Shown here in pieces: positions 36,106 to 48,224 of a stretch of 64,000 bases of DNA (within the stretch, counting starts at the first letter, position 1; each line of letters starts with the position of its first letter). The notes below the pieces were generated by a model. It was not told where the DNA came from. It worked only from the letters and a program-made list of their open reading frames with translations, and made no database searches. Origin of the DNA: Rhabdophis nuchalis (lineage: Eukaryota; Chordata; Lepidosauria; Squamata; Natricidae); contig CM077658.1 in the NCBI GenBank assembly GCA_039707465.1, positions 12,708,574-12,772,573 on the forward strand. The letters run 5' to 3'. Position numbers and translations under genes: made by a program.

Positions 36106-37439
36106 AAAGCAATAATGTTTGTCATCCTTTAATCTCTTACGTAACTATCACAGTATACAACAAGAACATTTGCCAGGATAGAATTAAATATATGTAACCC
36201 AGAAATAGGACTTCTTTTATTTTCAATTTTTTTTCTATCAAAACCAGCATTTCCATTTAAGAAATCTTCATTTTCTACCAATATGTGCTTCTACATTTCA
36301 GTGTTAGTAGTATTTAATGATTGATTTCTCTATATTTGTCAGTCTCATTTTCTGTAGGAATTAAATTGCATAGTCATTCAACAAATGCCTTTGTCAGATA
36401 CCTGTACAAACTCAGCTGGTCAGATACAAAGTAGGGATTTCCAGAGACTATAAATTCATGTTTGGCTCCCCTTCTCAATTTCTGCTTGAGCCTATCAATG
36501 TGAAGATTAAGCTATAGAAAAGGCAGACATAATATAGCGGTGAAAATTTTCCAACAAGAATCGCCTCTTACTTTTTCAATACTGTTTCTTTCATCCATTT
36601 TTCAATGTAGGCTTACTCCAAGAATGGAACAATTTCTCTTGGCATAAGATAGCAACAGCAACAACATCCATTGCAAGTTATGATGATACTGTCACATAAA
36701 TGCCATTCACATATATTTGTGCCTAGCTGTCTGATTATAGCACATAATGTGAGACATTAGCAACATGAAGGCATCATGCTTGAGTCATCAGTTGCTTTTC
36801 CTTCCCTTGCATGCAAGTTCCCCACAGCAAGGAATTAAGCTGTTAGTGAAAGAATCCATGAACAAGAAAACAGATGGGCACAAAGTGCCTTAGCCTGGTC
36901 TGGCTTTTAATAAATGGATACTTGTGGTGAGAAATTTTACAGCTCTCTATATTATATGTACATTTTCAAAGATTATTACTATCAGGAGTAACAAAAATTG
37001 GAGGACCACTGGTTCCCCAACCATATTTTTACTTATGAAATGGCAAGACATATACCAGCTAATCATTTCTGGGGATGTTGGTATCTCAGTTATATCACAG
37101 CAGTACAACAGATGCTAATGTTACAACAAAGCTTTGCTAAGGTGGGGAGATTGAAATGCTATTTTTGTCAAGGTTACTGCTGTGGGTAGGGCCATGATAG
37201 TTGGATTGCAAAACCACAGGTGACAAAGAGAAGGCAACACACATTTACAATGCTCTATATCTCTTTGCCATCATCCATATTTTTGCAGTCTAGATGAGGT
37301 AGTGCTATGTATTAAGAATCCAGATGTGTTGACTTTCAAATCATGAGTAAAATCAAAATATGCAGTGTGTTTCTCCAATACAAAAGTATATTCATTATAT
37401 AGTTCAGGGCTGAACTGTAGAGTCTTTAGTGTTCTCTGA
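36106..37439. other. AT-rich stretch without gene
   Basis: No coding frame above 65 codons and no named repeat. Confidence 0.4.
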
Positions 37440-37500
37440 GATTGGTTGTTTACTTGCAGATGTTTCATAACCCAGGTAGGTAATATCATCAGAGTTAGTA
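37440..37500. repeat. Short interspersed fragment shared with 59155-59215
   Basis: ACTTGCAGATGTTTCATAAC and AGGTAGGTAATATCATCAGA recur at 59162-59203 as TTGCAGATGTTTCATTAACC and TAGGTAATATCATCAGTG. It is a piece of an interspersed element whose class I cannot name. Confidence 0.6.
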
Positions 37501-37662
37501 TATGTAGCACTTGCTCCCTGTTTATATAGAGTGGCTTGCCCTGCCAGTGTTGGTGATAGTGTTGTTTTCTTCTTGGAAATGTGTTCATTATGGTAGTTAG
37601 GTTGTTTGTCTCGTGTTAATCCCTGCTTATCTGGGCATTGGCTATTAAAGAGAATGTCACCT

Positions 37663-37927
37663 ACCTCCGCCTCTTCCGCCGGTGTTTAAAAACACACTTA
37701 TTTCATCAAGCTGGCCTAACATAGCTTCCGCTGGGACAAATATTAGACAGTTTTAAATGGGGGGATTTTAATCTGGTTGTAGCGCAGGTTTCTGTCATTT
37801 AATAGGTTTTTTAAATTATATTTGGTACTATTTTGTATATTGTTTTAAATTCCTGTGCGCCGCCCTGGGTCCTCTCGGAGAAGGGCGGGATATAAATTGA
37901 ATAAAATAAAAAAATAAAATAAATAAA
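37663..37927 (+). mobile_element. L2-like LINE 3' fragment
   Basis: Starts in the last ORF2 codons (CTCCGCCTCTTCCGCCGGTG) and carries the tail motif CTGTGCGCCGCCCTGGGTCC, GGAGAAGGGCGGGATATAAA and an (AAAATA)n tail. The 5' truncation is at about 37663. Confidence 0.85.
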
Positions 37928-39144
37928 TGTGTTCTATTTCTTCTTAGCTTTTTGTTGTCTCTTCTGAATGATATATAAGTATGGTTTATCCCTATATTGG
38001 TGGTGATTTGTCTGAATACCAGGAGTTTTCAAGTGTTTTTCGATTTAGCTTGATCTAGGATGCTTACACAGGTGAAACTGTGGCTAAATCTGTCCAAGTG
38101 TGGTGAGATTAAACAATTTTCATCCTGCACTTTCTTTAACAAGCCGTTGTTTATTCCAACTGGGAAGTTTAATCTACCACTGTGTAGAAATTTTGACCAA
38201 GGGCTGTTCTATTATTGAACAAGAATAATCGGATGTGAATAAATTGTGCAGTATTGATGGACTAGTTTGATGGTGGCTGGTCCTCCATTCCTTCATTTCC
38301 TCCTTCAATTATTATTCAGTGCAGACATAACAAGTTCACGGTGTTTCCTATCAACGTGGCTAGAACAATATACATTACTTGTGTGTGGGGTGGGGGGAGG
38401 TAGCTACAAACAACAGTTAAAAGTGTTGCTGGGTTCTTTCTTCTTCTCTGTCGCTGCAGTGTCATTTTTTCTTCTTTTCAAGTGCCTGCAGTTCCAACTT
38501 GAGGTGAAGAATCTTGATGAGACAGTGTCTGATTATATCCAGAATCAAAGACACCATCTGATTCATGGTCTGGAAAGTCTGAATGAAAAATCCCCAGCCC
38601 AGCTCTGCCTTTTGGGATTGGGGAACAACATTTCGTCTTGATAGTCTGTCTTCCTGCAGAGCCATTCATATTCTTTCAGGAAACATTTTCTTAGTGGCAT
38701 GCTGGGAAAAAAAAAGAAGCCGTTTCCCTAGACATACCCTTTTAAATAAAGGTTTGTTTTCAGGAGGATACATTTTAAGCCATCTTTCATTTTTTTCCCT
38801 CCCCTCCCTCCCATAAATATAAAGTTTTACAGATAAATCAGGCAAAACCGAATAAATAGCAGGAGCCGTAAGCCTCCAAATTCTAAAGGTTGTCACAAGG
38901 ATTCCTAGTGATTCCATCAGCAATTAGAGGTCTTTTGATGCCAACACTGATTGCCACTGCAAGTTGGTCATTTTACGTTAATATATTTCAGAAAAAATGG
39001 ATTTCCAAATTCTCTTCTTATATTGTGTTTCGATTTAACCCATTTCTGCTTCTGGTTAAATATTAGGCAAAAATAAATGGGGGTAGGTATGTTATAATAA
39101 TTTTGAGCAGTATGTATAGGTCAATTCTCTTTCTTTCCTGAAAT
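37928..39144. other. No gene recognised
   Basis: The 124-codon plus frame at 38267-38641 has overlapping open frames on the other strand and no domain that I recognise. No repeat boundary found. Confidence 0.4.
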
Positions 39145-39735
39145 TATTGCTGTTGTTATTGTTGTTAGTTGCATGTCTGACCAATCACAATCCCATGGAC
39201 AATGTTCCTCCAGGTCTTCCTGTCCTCTACCATCCTCTGGAGTCCATTTAAACTTACACCAACTGCTTCAGTGACTCCATCCAGCCACTTAATTATCTGT
39301 CGTCCCCTTCTTCTTTGGCCCTCAGTCTTTCCCAGTATTAGGCTCTTCTCTGCTGAGTCCTTCCTTCTTATTAGGTGGCCAAAGTCTTTGAGTTTCATCT
39401 TCAGGATCTGGCCTTCTAAAGAGCAGACAGGGTTGATCTCCTCTAGGACTGACTGGTTGGATCACCTTGCAGTCCAAGGGACTTGCAGGAGTCTTCTCCA
39501 GCACCAGAGTTCAAAGGCCTCAATTATTAGGCGTTCAGCCTTTCTTATGGTCAAACTTTCACAGCCATCCATTGCAACTGGGAAAACCATAGCCTTGACT
39601 ATATGCACTTTTGTTGCCAGGGTGATGTCTCTATTTTTTAGTCTGCTGTCTAGATTTGCCATAGTTTTCCTCCCCAGGAGCAAGAATCTTTTAATTCCTT
39701 GGCTGCAGTCCCCTGAAAGTATAGCTGAGCACAAT
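39145..39735 (-). mobile_element. BovB (RTE) LINE 3' fragment
   Basis: The longest BovB piece in the window. The minus strand encodes KDFGHLIRRKDSAEKSLILG, RRRGRQIIKWLDGV and VEDRKTWRNIVHG and, upstream and in another frame, SRLKNRDITLATKVHIVKAM and AMDGCESLTIRKAE with CWRRLLQVPW, all typical of the BovB reverse-transcriptase C-terminal half. Frameshifts break the frame between 39322 and 39462. It is truncated at about 39735, directly beside the Helitron. Confidence 0.87.
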
Positions 39736-39739
39736 TTTA

Positions 39740-40109
39740 TCTCCTTATAAAAATGGCTCTGTATGTTTGTGTTCCAGCATAACTCTGGAACACCTCAAGC
39801 AATTTCAACCAAACTTGATACACACTTTCAGGAAACAAATATTGTGGGGGGTAAGACATCCCTAACACCCCTCAGTGTGTGTGCGTTCTGTTATGATACA
39901 GCCTGTTGTGCCTTCAAATGGCTTTTACTGTACAGCCATAAAATGACTTCTACTGTACAGTGCAGTGAAGTTGCCATGGTAATGTCTTCACAGTACTCTA
40001 CAAGGGGGTCCCTCTGGTAAGAGGGAAAATCCAACATTAGAAATTACATTTGGTCTGGACATTTCCCCCCTATAAAAAAATACCCGGATAACACTGGGTT
40101 ATCAGCTAG
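39740..40109 (+). mobile_element. Non-autonomous Helitron
   Basis: The 3' end shows the expected hairpin (ACCCGG-ATAACA-CTGGGT, 40082-40099), then a short spacer and CTAG (40106-40109), followed by T. The proposed 5' end is TCTCC at 39740 after an A, fitting insertion between A and T without target duplication. The interior starts with GTTCCAGCATAACTCTGGAA, like reptile and bat Helitron families. It encodes no Rep/helicase. Confidence 0.75.
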
Positions 40110-40864
40110 TCTCTAATAATCCAAGAGGAGAAGCAAGCAAATCTAGAATTGGAATGATTATTTTATTCAGTGTTTTACGGTATGTATATGTATACTGCAT
40201 ATGATGAGTTTCTTAAAACCTGTCATTTCTACTAGGAACTTTAGATGACAATCTTTGGACAAAGCGTGGTTTCCTTTCAGTGGACATGTGGGATTCACAC
40301 CTATTGAATTCATCATGCAGCAATGGTAAGTCCCCTGTCAATCACTGTTTTGATGTATCAAATCCTGAAAAGCTGTGAAAAACACTACTCCTGAGCCCAT
40401 TCCAATCATTTTCCCCCCTGCTACCATTTGCTGAAACTGATTGTATGTAAGGCAGCACAGGTCTTTGTTCTTGGGCAGAAAGATATAATTTCAGTCTATA
40501 GATTTGCTCTGTGGTATGTGACAGATTATATTAGGAGCTGTGATTTTTCAAGGCTAGGAAGGTGAAGAATGCAAATTGACAGTTGACATCAAGAGCTGAG
40601 TTCCAAAAACATAACGTGAGTTTAAATACTTTGAACACAGAGAAAAAAATGACATCAAATTTGAATCCCAGGGGATGTAACATCATTTCATCACTCATAA
40701 CAGTCTTTAACACTGGGAAATGCTTTTAAATGTGGTTTTGCAATAATGATTAATGTGAAATTTCTTGGAGGTTTGAGCCAGTTAAGAGCTAGATAGCCTC
40801 TGAGCAGTCTAATAGAGACCAATAATAAGAACTATGTCAGAAAACCTGGTATAAAACTAATTTG
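40110..40864. other. No gene recognised
   Basis: AT-rich sequence without named repeat. Confidence 0.4.
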
Positions 40865-41552
40865 TATTTGCATTTATTAGTTTGTCAAACATGTACAAGA
40901 TAGCAGATATAAATATAAAATGGACATGGATGAAAAAAATGAATACAAATAAATGGGGGCAGTAGCACAGGGATGGTAGACATGCTGGTACGCTTATGCA
41001 CACCCCCTTTACGAACCTCTTGGGAATGAGGTGACGGCCCAGTGTAAGGTTGAAGCTGTGGGGTTTGAGGCTGTAACAACGGAGTCAGGTAGAGCATTCC
41101 AGGCATTGACCATTCTGTTGCTGAAGTCATATTTTCTGCAGTTGAGTTTGGAATGGTTTACCTTGAGTCTGAATCAATTGTTTGCTCGTGTATTATTGAG
41201 GCTGAAGCTGAAGAAGTCGTTGACAGGTAAGATGTTCTAACAGACAATTTTGTGTACTGTGCAGGCAGTGTAGTTCCAGATTGTCCAAACCCAAAGTTTG
41301 AGCCTGGTGGCCTAGGGCAGGGATCTCCAACCTTTGCAACTTTAAGTCTGAAGGACTTCAGCTCCCAGACTTCTCCAGCCAGCTTTGCTCCAGCCAGAAT
41401 TCTGGGAGCTGAAGTCCTTCAGACTTAAAGTTGCAAAGGTTGGAGACCCCTGGCCTAGGGAATTCTATTGTGAGTAGAGGAGTGGAGGACTCTTCTCGTG
41501 AAGTACCTCTGGACCCGCTCAATCGTATTAATATCAGATTTACAGTGTGGAT
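40865..41552 (-). mobile_element. CR1-like LINE 3' UTR (family A), split by a MITE
   Basis: Matches 9741-10003 at its 3' end (low coordinate) and continues further upstream with GTCGTTGACAGGTAAGATGT, TTTGTGTACTGTGCAG and, beyond the MITE at 41318-41452, TATTGTGAGTAGAGGAGTGG and CTCGTGAAGTACCTCTGGAC. UTR sequence only; no ORF. Confidence 0.78.
41318..41452. mobile_element. Palindromic hAT MITE (subfamily 1, 135 bp) inside a LINE
   Basis: Ends CAGGGATCTCCAACC and GGTTGGAGACCCCTG; duplication GCCTAGGG perfect (41310-41317, 41453-41460), itself part of the host LINE. The hairpin centre is locally rearranged (GCTTTGCTCCAGCCAGAATT). Its sequence is close to the 19060 copy. Confidence 0.93.
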
Positions 41553-43261
41553 GGCATGCATTAGCCTTTCTAATGTTTCTAACTATGATGTTGACAATGA
41601 TTGATGAAATCACCTTTAAATCCTTCTTTTCTATTGTTTTATTTTTACATAGCCAGCTCCAGATTCGAAATCAATTTCATTTTTAATGCTTCTTTTTGTT
41701 GAGAGGAAAGTTATTTAACAAAGCTTTGGATTTTTGAACTAGTTAAATTCTGATTAGGAAAACTATAATGACTGAGTTCACATTTTGGGTTAAGCCAAAA
41801 CAAAGCAAATTCCATTATGGCTTACTGCGATGTGTGAACTCAACCCTTGGAAGAAAAAGCTTCTATCTGTCAGAATCTCTACTCAGTGACATTTACTTCG
41901 TGTTAAAAAAAAAAGTAGATTAAAGAAGGTGAGCCTTGACTGCTGGATTAAAACTTCTAAATGACAGATTGATTTTTGCAAAATGTAATATAAGTCAATT
42001 GTCAGTTATTAAACACAAAAGGCTTCATAATTGAATCTATCAAGGTTCTAAGGTTTCCAAGGAGATTCCGGGAACTAAACTGGGTACAATCAATTCTCTA
42101 GGTGGAGGTAGAACATAAAGGAAATATTTTAACTTCTAGTTTTTCCCTGAATTTGAAATTCTAGTTTCTCGGGATCAGCACAACATTGTATGAAGGACAT
42201 CAGCATTATGTAAAACAGATCATTAAGAGGTTAGAACAAGTCATGGATGTAATAATGCATGGTTTAGCTCAATATGGAACAGAAATGTGTTCATTGTTTT
42301 GCAGAAATAATACTCTCTTGTGAGAATATTTCAGGTTTTCTCCAGTATATCATTAAGGCAAATGTGGTTTCATAAACCACTTTGGTTAGCTTGTGAGTTA
42401 GGTTGCTGTCGGAACCCACCCAGAATGTCCAGCAAGCTATAGTTTATGAAGAATGCCTTTGATTTTGAATGGTAGACCACACCGCATCCTAGAAACTAAT
42501 GGGTATGGTTAGTATAAACATGTTTTTATTTAAATTATGGTTAATTTTGAATTTAGCTATCCTAAATATGATTCTACTAAACTGGATTTTGCAACCAAAA
42601 GCTCTTATGGTTTTATTACCATTCGTACCTTCTGAACTGCATATGGTTCTGCAATAATTTAATAATAATTGATCTTCAATTTCTGCTTTAAGAACCTGCT
42701 GGGATAGGACTTCTTTTGGATATAACATCCACAAGCTATTTTATACATCAGTGTATTCTTGGCCAACTTGAAGTTTCTTATGCATTTTAGATTCAAAATC
42801 AAAATTATCACTTCCCCATCTCCGTCTTTCAGCATTTATCTGCCATAATTGTTATAAATAGTCTGCTGTTCCATATTTTAGACCATAGATATAGCTATCA
42901 AGCTGTTTTACTCCACAGTAATGTTCCACAGCCTATATTCATGTGCATATTTAAAATAATTCTTAAAATGAAAATGAAAAGAAATGAAGAAAAGTTTAAT
43001 ATACTTAATCAGATTAGTTATGTATTCAGTAATTCTATCCTTCTGAGCCATTAAAATTTTAATAGTCGTAACATTTTTGGGAGATTTCTGGAAGTCACTT
43101 TCAAGGATTTCCAAGGATTTCTAACTGTCCTACAGTCTCAAATTTAGTTTCTCTAGTTCCGTATGTTCTGTGAATTCAGCAATTGTGTTTGCTCAGTAAA
43201 TCATATTTAAGTAAAGGCTTGGTGTTTTGTATGACAATATCCCATAGTCTTCAAATTATAA
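41553..43261. other. AT-rich stretch without gene
   Basis: No repeat of a recognised family and no coding frame above about 80 codons. Confidence 0.4.
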
Positions 43262-46245
43262 TATTTTATTTTATTTATTTTATTAAATTTATACCCCGCC
43301 CTTCTCCTTGTTAGGACCCAGGGCGGCGCACAGGCATTATTTAAGAACACAAAATACAATAAATATCTATTAAAATGTATTAAATTAATAAACCCGTGCT
43401 AAAACCCAATATTAAAACCCTTGCCAATTATAAATTATTTTCTTAAAAAGTCAGAAATGGGGGCTATCCTAGGCCGGCTTGTTGGAATAAATACGTCTTA
43501 AGACGTTGGCGGAAGAGGCGGAGGTCCGAGATAGTACGGAGGTCGGGGGGTAGGTCGTTCCAGAGGGCCGGGCCCGCCACAGAGAAGGCCCTTCCCCTGG
43601 CTGTCGCCAACCGGCATTGCCCCGTCGACGGCACCCGAAGAAGACCCTCTCTGTGGGAGCGGATCGGACGAAGGGATGTATGGGGCAGGAGGCGGTCTCG
43701 TATATAGCTAGGCCCCGAGCCATGGAGCGATTTAAAGATGGTCATCAGCACCTTGAAGCGCACTCGAAAGGCCACAGGCAGCCAGTGCAGCTCGCGCAGG
43801 AGAGGTGTTACGTGGGTTTGCCTTGTGGCACCCATAATCACCCGCGCGGCCGCATTCTGTACTAACTGTAGCCTTCGAGTGCACCTCAAGGGGAGCCCCA
43901 TGTAGAGAGCGTTACAGTAATCCAGCCGGGATGTCACGAGCGCTTGAGTGACTGTGCGAAGGGCTCCCCGGTCCAGTAAGGGGCGCAACTGGCGTATCAG
44001 GCGTACCTGATAGAATGCCCCCCTGGCCACGGCCGCCACATGGTCCTCCATGGACAGCCGGGAATCCAGGAGGACGCCCAAGTTGCGCGCCCTCTCCACG
44101 GGGGCCAGTTGTTCGCCCCCAATGGCCAGTGTTGGACTTATCTGGCTGAACCGGGGTGCCGGAAACCACAGCCACTCGGTCTTGGCCGGGTTGAGCTTGA
44201 GTTTGTTACTACCCATCCAGATCCGTACGGCCTCCAGACACCGGGACAGCACCTCGACGGCATCGTTGGGGTGGTTTGGGGTGGATATGTACAACTGAGT
44301 GTCATCAGCGTACAGATGGTATTCCACCCCAAAACCACGGATGATCTCACCCAGCGGCTTCATGTAGGTGTTGAACAGGAGTGGCGAGAGGACCGACCCC
44401 TGAGGAACCCCACATGTGAGGGGCCTCGGGGACGACTTCTGCCCTCCTGCCAACACCCATTGCGACCGACCAGAGAGGTAGGATGAGAACCACCGTAAAA
44501 CGGTGCCTCTCAGCCCCAACCCCCCCAATCGGTGCAATAAGATACCATGGTCGATGGTATCAAAAGCCGCTGAGAGATCTAATAGGACAAGGATAGAGGA
44601 ACAACCTCTATCCCGTGCCCTCCAGAGATCATCCACCAACGCGACCAATGCCGTCTAGGTACTGTGACCGGGCCGGAAGCCGGACTGGCGTGGGTCTAGA
44701 TAATCAACTTCCTCCAGATGTCGGGGAAACTGTTGAGCCACCACACTCTCAACAACCTTCACTAAAAAGTGAAGGTTGGAGACGGGACGATAGTTCTCTA
44801 ATAAAGCTGGGTCCAGGGATGGCTTCTTGAGGAGGGGCCTCACCACCGCCTCTTTCAAGACGGTGGGCAAGGACCCCTCACTCAGAGATGAATTCACAAT
44901 ACCCTGGAGCCAGCCTCGTGTCACCTCCCAGGATGCCAGTACAAGCCAGGAGGGGCACGGGTCCAATAAACATGTGGTGGCTCTAAGGTTCCTCCGCAAC
45001 CTGTCCATATCCTCGGTAGTAACAAAGTCAAACTCCTCCCAAGATGTTATCTCAAGACCAGCACCGGGCACCTCGACCGGATCACTAGTGGAGGGCAGCT
45101 CGTTCCGAATCTGAGTGATTTTGTCCTGCAGAAAAACTCCAAATTCCTCTGCTCGACCCTGCAGAGGGGCTTCCCGCGGCCTCAAATGCAAGAGGGAGCG
45201 GGTCACCCCAAACAGGGCGGCAGGGCGGTTTTCCGCGGACGCGATAAGGGTGGCACAATACTCACGTTTGGCCACTCTTAGCGCCACTAAATAAGTCCTA
45301 ATATGGTCTCTCACTAGTGTTCGGTCAGATTCGGATCGAGAAGATCTCCACCTACTCTCTAGGCGTCTCTTACAGCGTTTCATCTCCCGAAGCTCCTCGG
45401 TAAACCAAGGAGCCTGGGTGACTCGACGCCGCATGAGAGGCCGCAAGGGCGCGACTCGGTCCAAGGCCCCCGTGGCCGCACTATACCATGCGGCCACTAG
45501 ATCCTCAGTCGAGCCGTGGGACAGGGACACAGGTACTGGCCCAAGCTCCCTCTGGAACCTTTCCGGGTCCATCAGGCGCCTGGGGCGGAACCAACTCGGT
45601 GTCTCCGGTTCCGCCTCCCCGCGGTGGGGTGTGACGGTTGGAAAGTCTATCCGAAGGAGAGAGTGATCTGTCCATGACAAGGGTAAGATGACTAAATCCC
45701 CTGTTCCAAGATCACTAATCCAGTGTCCAGAGACAAAAATCAGATCCAGCGTGTGTCCTCCCTCGTGCGTGGGGCCCTGAACTACTTGGGTCAGGTCCAT
45801 GGCCGTCATGGAAGCCATGAACTCCCGAGCTGCCTCGGATGTCTCGCCCGCCGATGGCAGGTTAAAGTCCCCCATGACCATAAGTCTGGGGGTCTCCACC
45901 GCCATCGCGGCGATCACCTCGAGTAGCTCGGGCAGGGCTGCTGTTACATAGCGGGGAGCCAGGTATACAACCAGCAAGCCCAACTGCCTCCCTAGGCCCC
46001 ACTTCACGAAGAGGGACTCACAGCCGGTCGTCTGAGGCACAGTGGTCTCCTTCGGCTCCAGACTTTCCTTAACGATAACCGCCACCCCCCCACCCCTGCC
46101 TAGGGCCCTAGGTTGATGAAATGCATGGTAACCTGGTGGGCACATTTCCACGAGGGGTAGACCCCCCTCGGGGCCCAACCAGGTCTCCGTAATTCCCACC
46201 AGGTCCGGGTCCCCCTCTGACACAAGGTCATTTATGAGGGAGTAG
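43262..46245 (-). mobile_element. Nearly complete L2-like LINE (5'-truncated)
   Basis: Minus-oriented non-LTR retrotransposon of about 2.98 kb. The 3' UTR lies at low coordinate with TTTATTTTATTAAATTTATA and the tail motif GGACCCAGGGCGGCGCACAG in complement. The ORF covers the endonuclease and reverse transcriptase; the 5' UTR and any ORF1 are missing, with the break at about 46245. It is much more GC-rich than its flanks. It could also be classed in the broad CR1/L3 group; I prefer L2-like from the short-repeat tail and the [15 protein letters not shown] RT. Shorter relatives lie at 5315, 19695, 20170, 26530, 37663, 51093 and 56745. Confidence 0.85.
43464..46245 (-). pseudogene. LINE ORF2: endonuclease + reverse transcriptase with one stop
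   Basis: One frame runs from the truncation point to the stop at 43464-43466, broken only by an in-frame TAG at 44655-44657. The upstream segment (about 522 codons from 46223) holds the APE-type endonuclease: ITETW at residues 11-15, GDFN at 118-121, a TDH motif at 185-187, then the start of the RT domain (ENYRPVSNL, QSGFRPGHST). The downstream segment (394 codons from 44648) holds [12 protein letters not shown] at 23-34, [13 protein letters not shown] and the catalytic YADD at 113-116, then a long C-terminal region. The enzyme would nick target DNA and prime reverse transcription on its own RNA. No natural start is present because the 5' end is lost. Confidence 0.9.
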
Positions 46246-46445
46246 AAAAATTATCCACAATAAAATAAATGAACAAATGGGTTAATGGATGTTTGTTCCT
46301 AATTTGTGTCTAAAGCACATTGGCATCAAGCCGAACTCTTCTTCAACAGCTAACATTTTGTTCAGTTCTCAGTTTCCTATCTTTGGTCTTGTGGCAATGG
46401 AGGACTTGTAAAAGAAAAGTCCTGGCTTTATGTTTGATCTTTAAA

Positions 46446-46620
46446 GAGTTGTATGTTTGTTTGTATCCCACCCTTATAATTTTTACAAATAACTCAGGGT
46501 AGCAAATATATGCAACACAACTTCCTCCTTCTATTTTCCCCATTGCAACAATCCTTAGAGGTGCATTGGGCTGGGAGAGAGGGGACTGGTCCAAGATATC
46601 CAGGTCGCTTTCATGACTCA
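46446..46620. repeat. Old interspersed repeat, class unsure
   Basis: TGTATCCCACCCTTATAATT, AACTCAGGGTAGC, TTTTCCCCATTGCAACAATC and GGGCTGGGAGAGAG are in the order of a widespread amniote repeat that I associate with MIR/CORE-SINE- or L2-type elements. The copy is diverged. Confidence 0.4.
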
Positions 46621-47282
46621 CATATCTTGGTAAAATAATCATAGTCATACCTTTGTTTTATCTCTTTTTGCTGATTTTACTTGGATTTAGCTTATGTTTT
46701 GCTAGTATATTGGATAGGTCAAATGACCTTATTAAATACCTCAAATATTTCCTTGAATGTGAAAATGGAAAAATGGAAAGTGTGTGTGTGTGTTTCACAG
46801 AGGGAGGTTGGAGCAGGAAAAAGAGATTGATTCAGTGCCTGGTGGATAAAAAGAGAAGGTGGGGTTTGCAAATTTATGTCACTTTTGAATTTTATCCAGG
46901 CAGCAGGATTGGCTTTGTATGCAAAGAGTTGACTTCTTGATTTAAAGTTGTGGTGAGACCTTATTTAGATTCATGATATTTTTTAACAGCATAGTTGCAT
47001 CATCTGTTTTATATTTTATGCGATCAAAATGTTGGCATCAGCAACACGCTGTTCTTTGTTCCTTCTGCAAGTTTTAGCTAAAGGATAATAACTTTTTATA
47101 AATGTTGCAAGTCTCTGGGGGGCACTCAGGAAAAAGATTTAGATGTTTGCCACTCAGCTGTACAGTTGGGGCCATATCTTCCCTGAGACTTTTTTTTCCA
47201 CCTTTTAATCTTTCTGCAATTTAACATTGAATGCTTAGGTGTCTGTTGAATATTGATATTGGTGACGCTTACATTATGACTC
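46621..47282. other. No gene recognised
   Basis: A short GT run lies at about 46780-46791. Otherwise unassigned. Confidence 0.4.

Positions 47283-47353
<71 letters not shown>
47283..47353. repeat. (ATCT)n microsatellite (GATA on minus strand)
   Basis: About 18 perfect ATCT tetramers, followed by a broken ATCATCTATCAATC part and a CT-rich stretch. Confidence 0.97.
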
Positions 47354-47552
47354 ATCTATCAATCATCCCTCTCTTTCTCTCTCTTTCAATTGAAGGATTT
47401 ATGAAAAATGGAAAAGTTCTATTCTTTTCAGAGGACATCTGCCCTCCTCAAATTCTCATGCAGCTTCTTATTTTCAGCCAGGTTCTTAACATAACTGGGA
47501 GTGCAGTTTTTTAAATCCTTTGTCCCCATTCAACACAGTATGCTCACTTTAC

Positions 47553-47645
47553 TGGCCTCCCCGGGTTAGAGGTTTGAACGGCTGAACTGCTGACCTTTCT
47601 GGTGACAAACTCAGCTTCTTAGCCACTGAGCCACCACGTCCCTAG
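47553..47645 (-). mobile_element. Sauria-type SINE head fragment
   Basis: The complement carries the tRNA-like head of the SINE at 48225 and 52196: plus strand GAGGTTTGAACGGCTGAACT (B-box region), TGACCTTTCTGGTGACAAAC and TTAGCCACTGAGCCACCACG (A-box). The body and tail are missing. Confidence 0.7.
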
Positions 47646-47884
47646 TGTTACGATATAATGTAAGTGGTTTATGAAACCACTTTTGTATCCAGAACTTAGT
47701 ATCGGATAGTTTATAAAGAGAGAATTTTAAGTTTATTTGTTTCTGTTCATATCTATTAGCTGCCTTAATGAGCATGCCAGATGCATTTTTAAATGGTTGG
47801 TGACATATATAGCTCCTTGTTGCACAGTCAACTAGATGCTTAGATTGGATTTGACATTTTTGTCCACCTATTGAGTTTTTCCCA

Positions 47885-48175
47885 AGGACCTGGGAGAGGC
47901 AGAGGATGCTGTTTAATAATATTAAAGGTATCATTGCAGAATGTAAAATGCTTTTTGCAATGGCCTGATGTGGATTTTGTCAATGCCGATAGTGTTCAAG
48001 TGATGCTCCAGATTTTTTGGAATTGCACCCAAGGTGCCAATTACTATTGGTACAATGTTTGCTTTCTTTTGCCACACCTGTCTAGTATCCAAATTTTGGG
48101 TGGGGTGAGGGAAGTCTTATTTATTGACAGTTCTAAAGCCATGGATATTATGTGGCAGGTGCTTAGCTCCTGAAT
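47885..48175 (-). mobile_element. R4/Dong-like LINE remnant
   Basis: The minus strand encodes IVPIVIGTLGAIPKNLEHHL followed by NTIGIDKIHIRPLQKAF in one short open stretch, the same C-terminal signature as the fragment at 9495-9662. The frame then breaks. The class assignment rests on recognition of this string and is moderate. Confidence 0.55.
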
Positions 48176-48224
48176 TCTGTTATCTTTATTATTGATAGCC
48201 ATGTAAGCTAGAGACTATCATGTA

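Noticed and set aside
38267..38641. 124-codon plus-strand frame starting with a hydrophobic segment
   Set aside because: No signal-peptide-like cleavage context, no domain, no splice context, and competing open frames on the opposite strand.
43464..46245. Host reverse transcriptase or endonuclease gene
   Set aside because: Motif order, GC-rich 3' UTR, short-repeat tail and many truncated relatives show a LINE copy, and it contains a stop.
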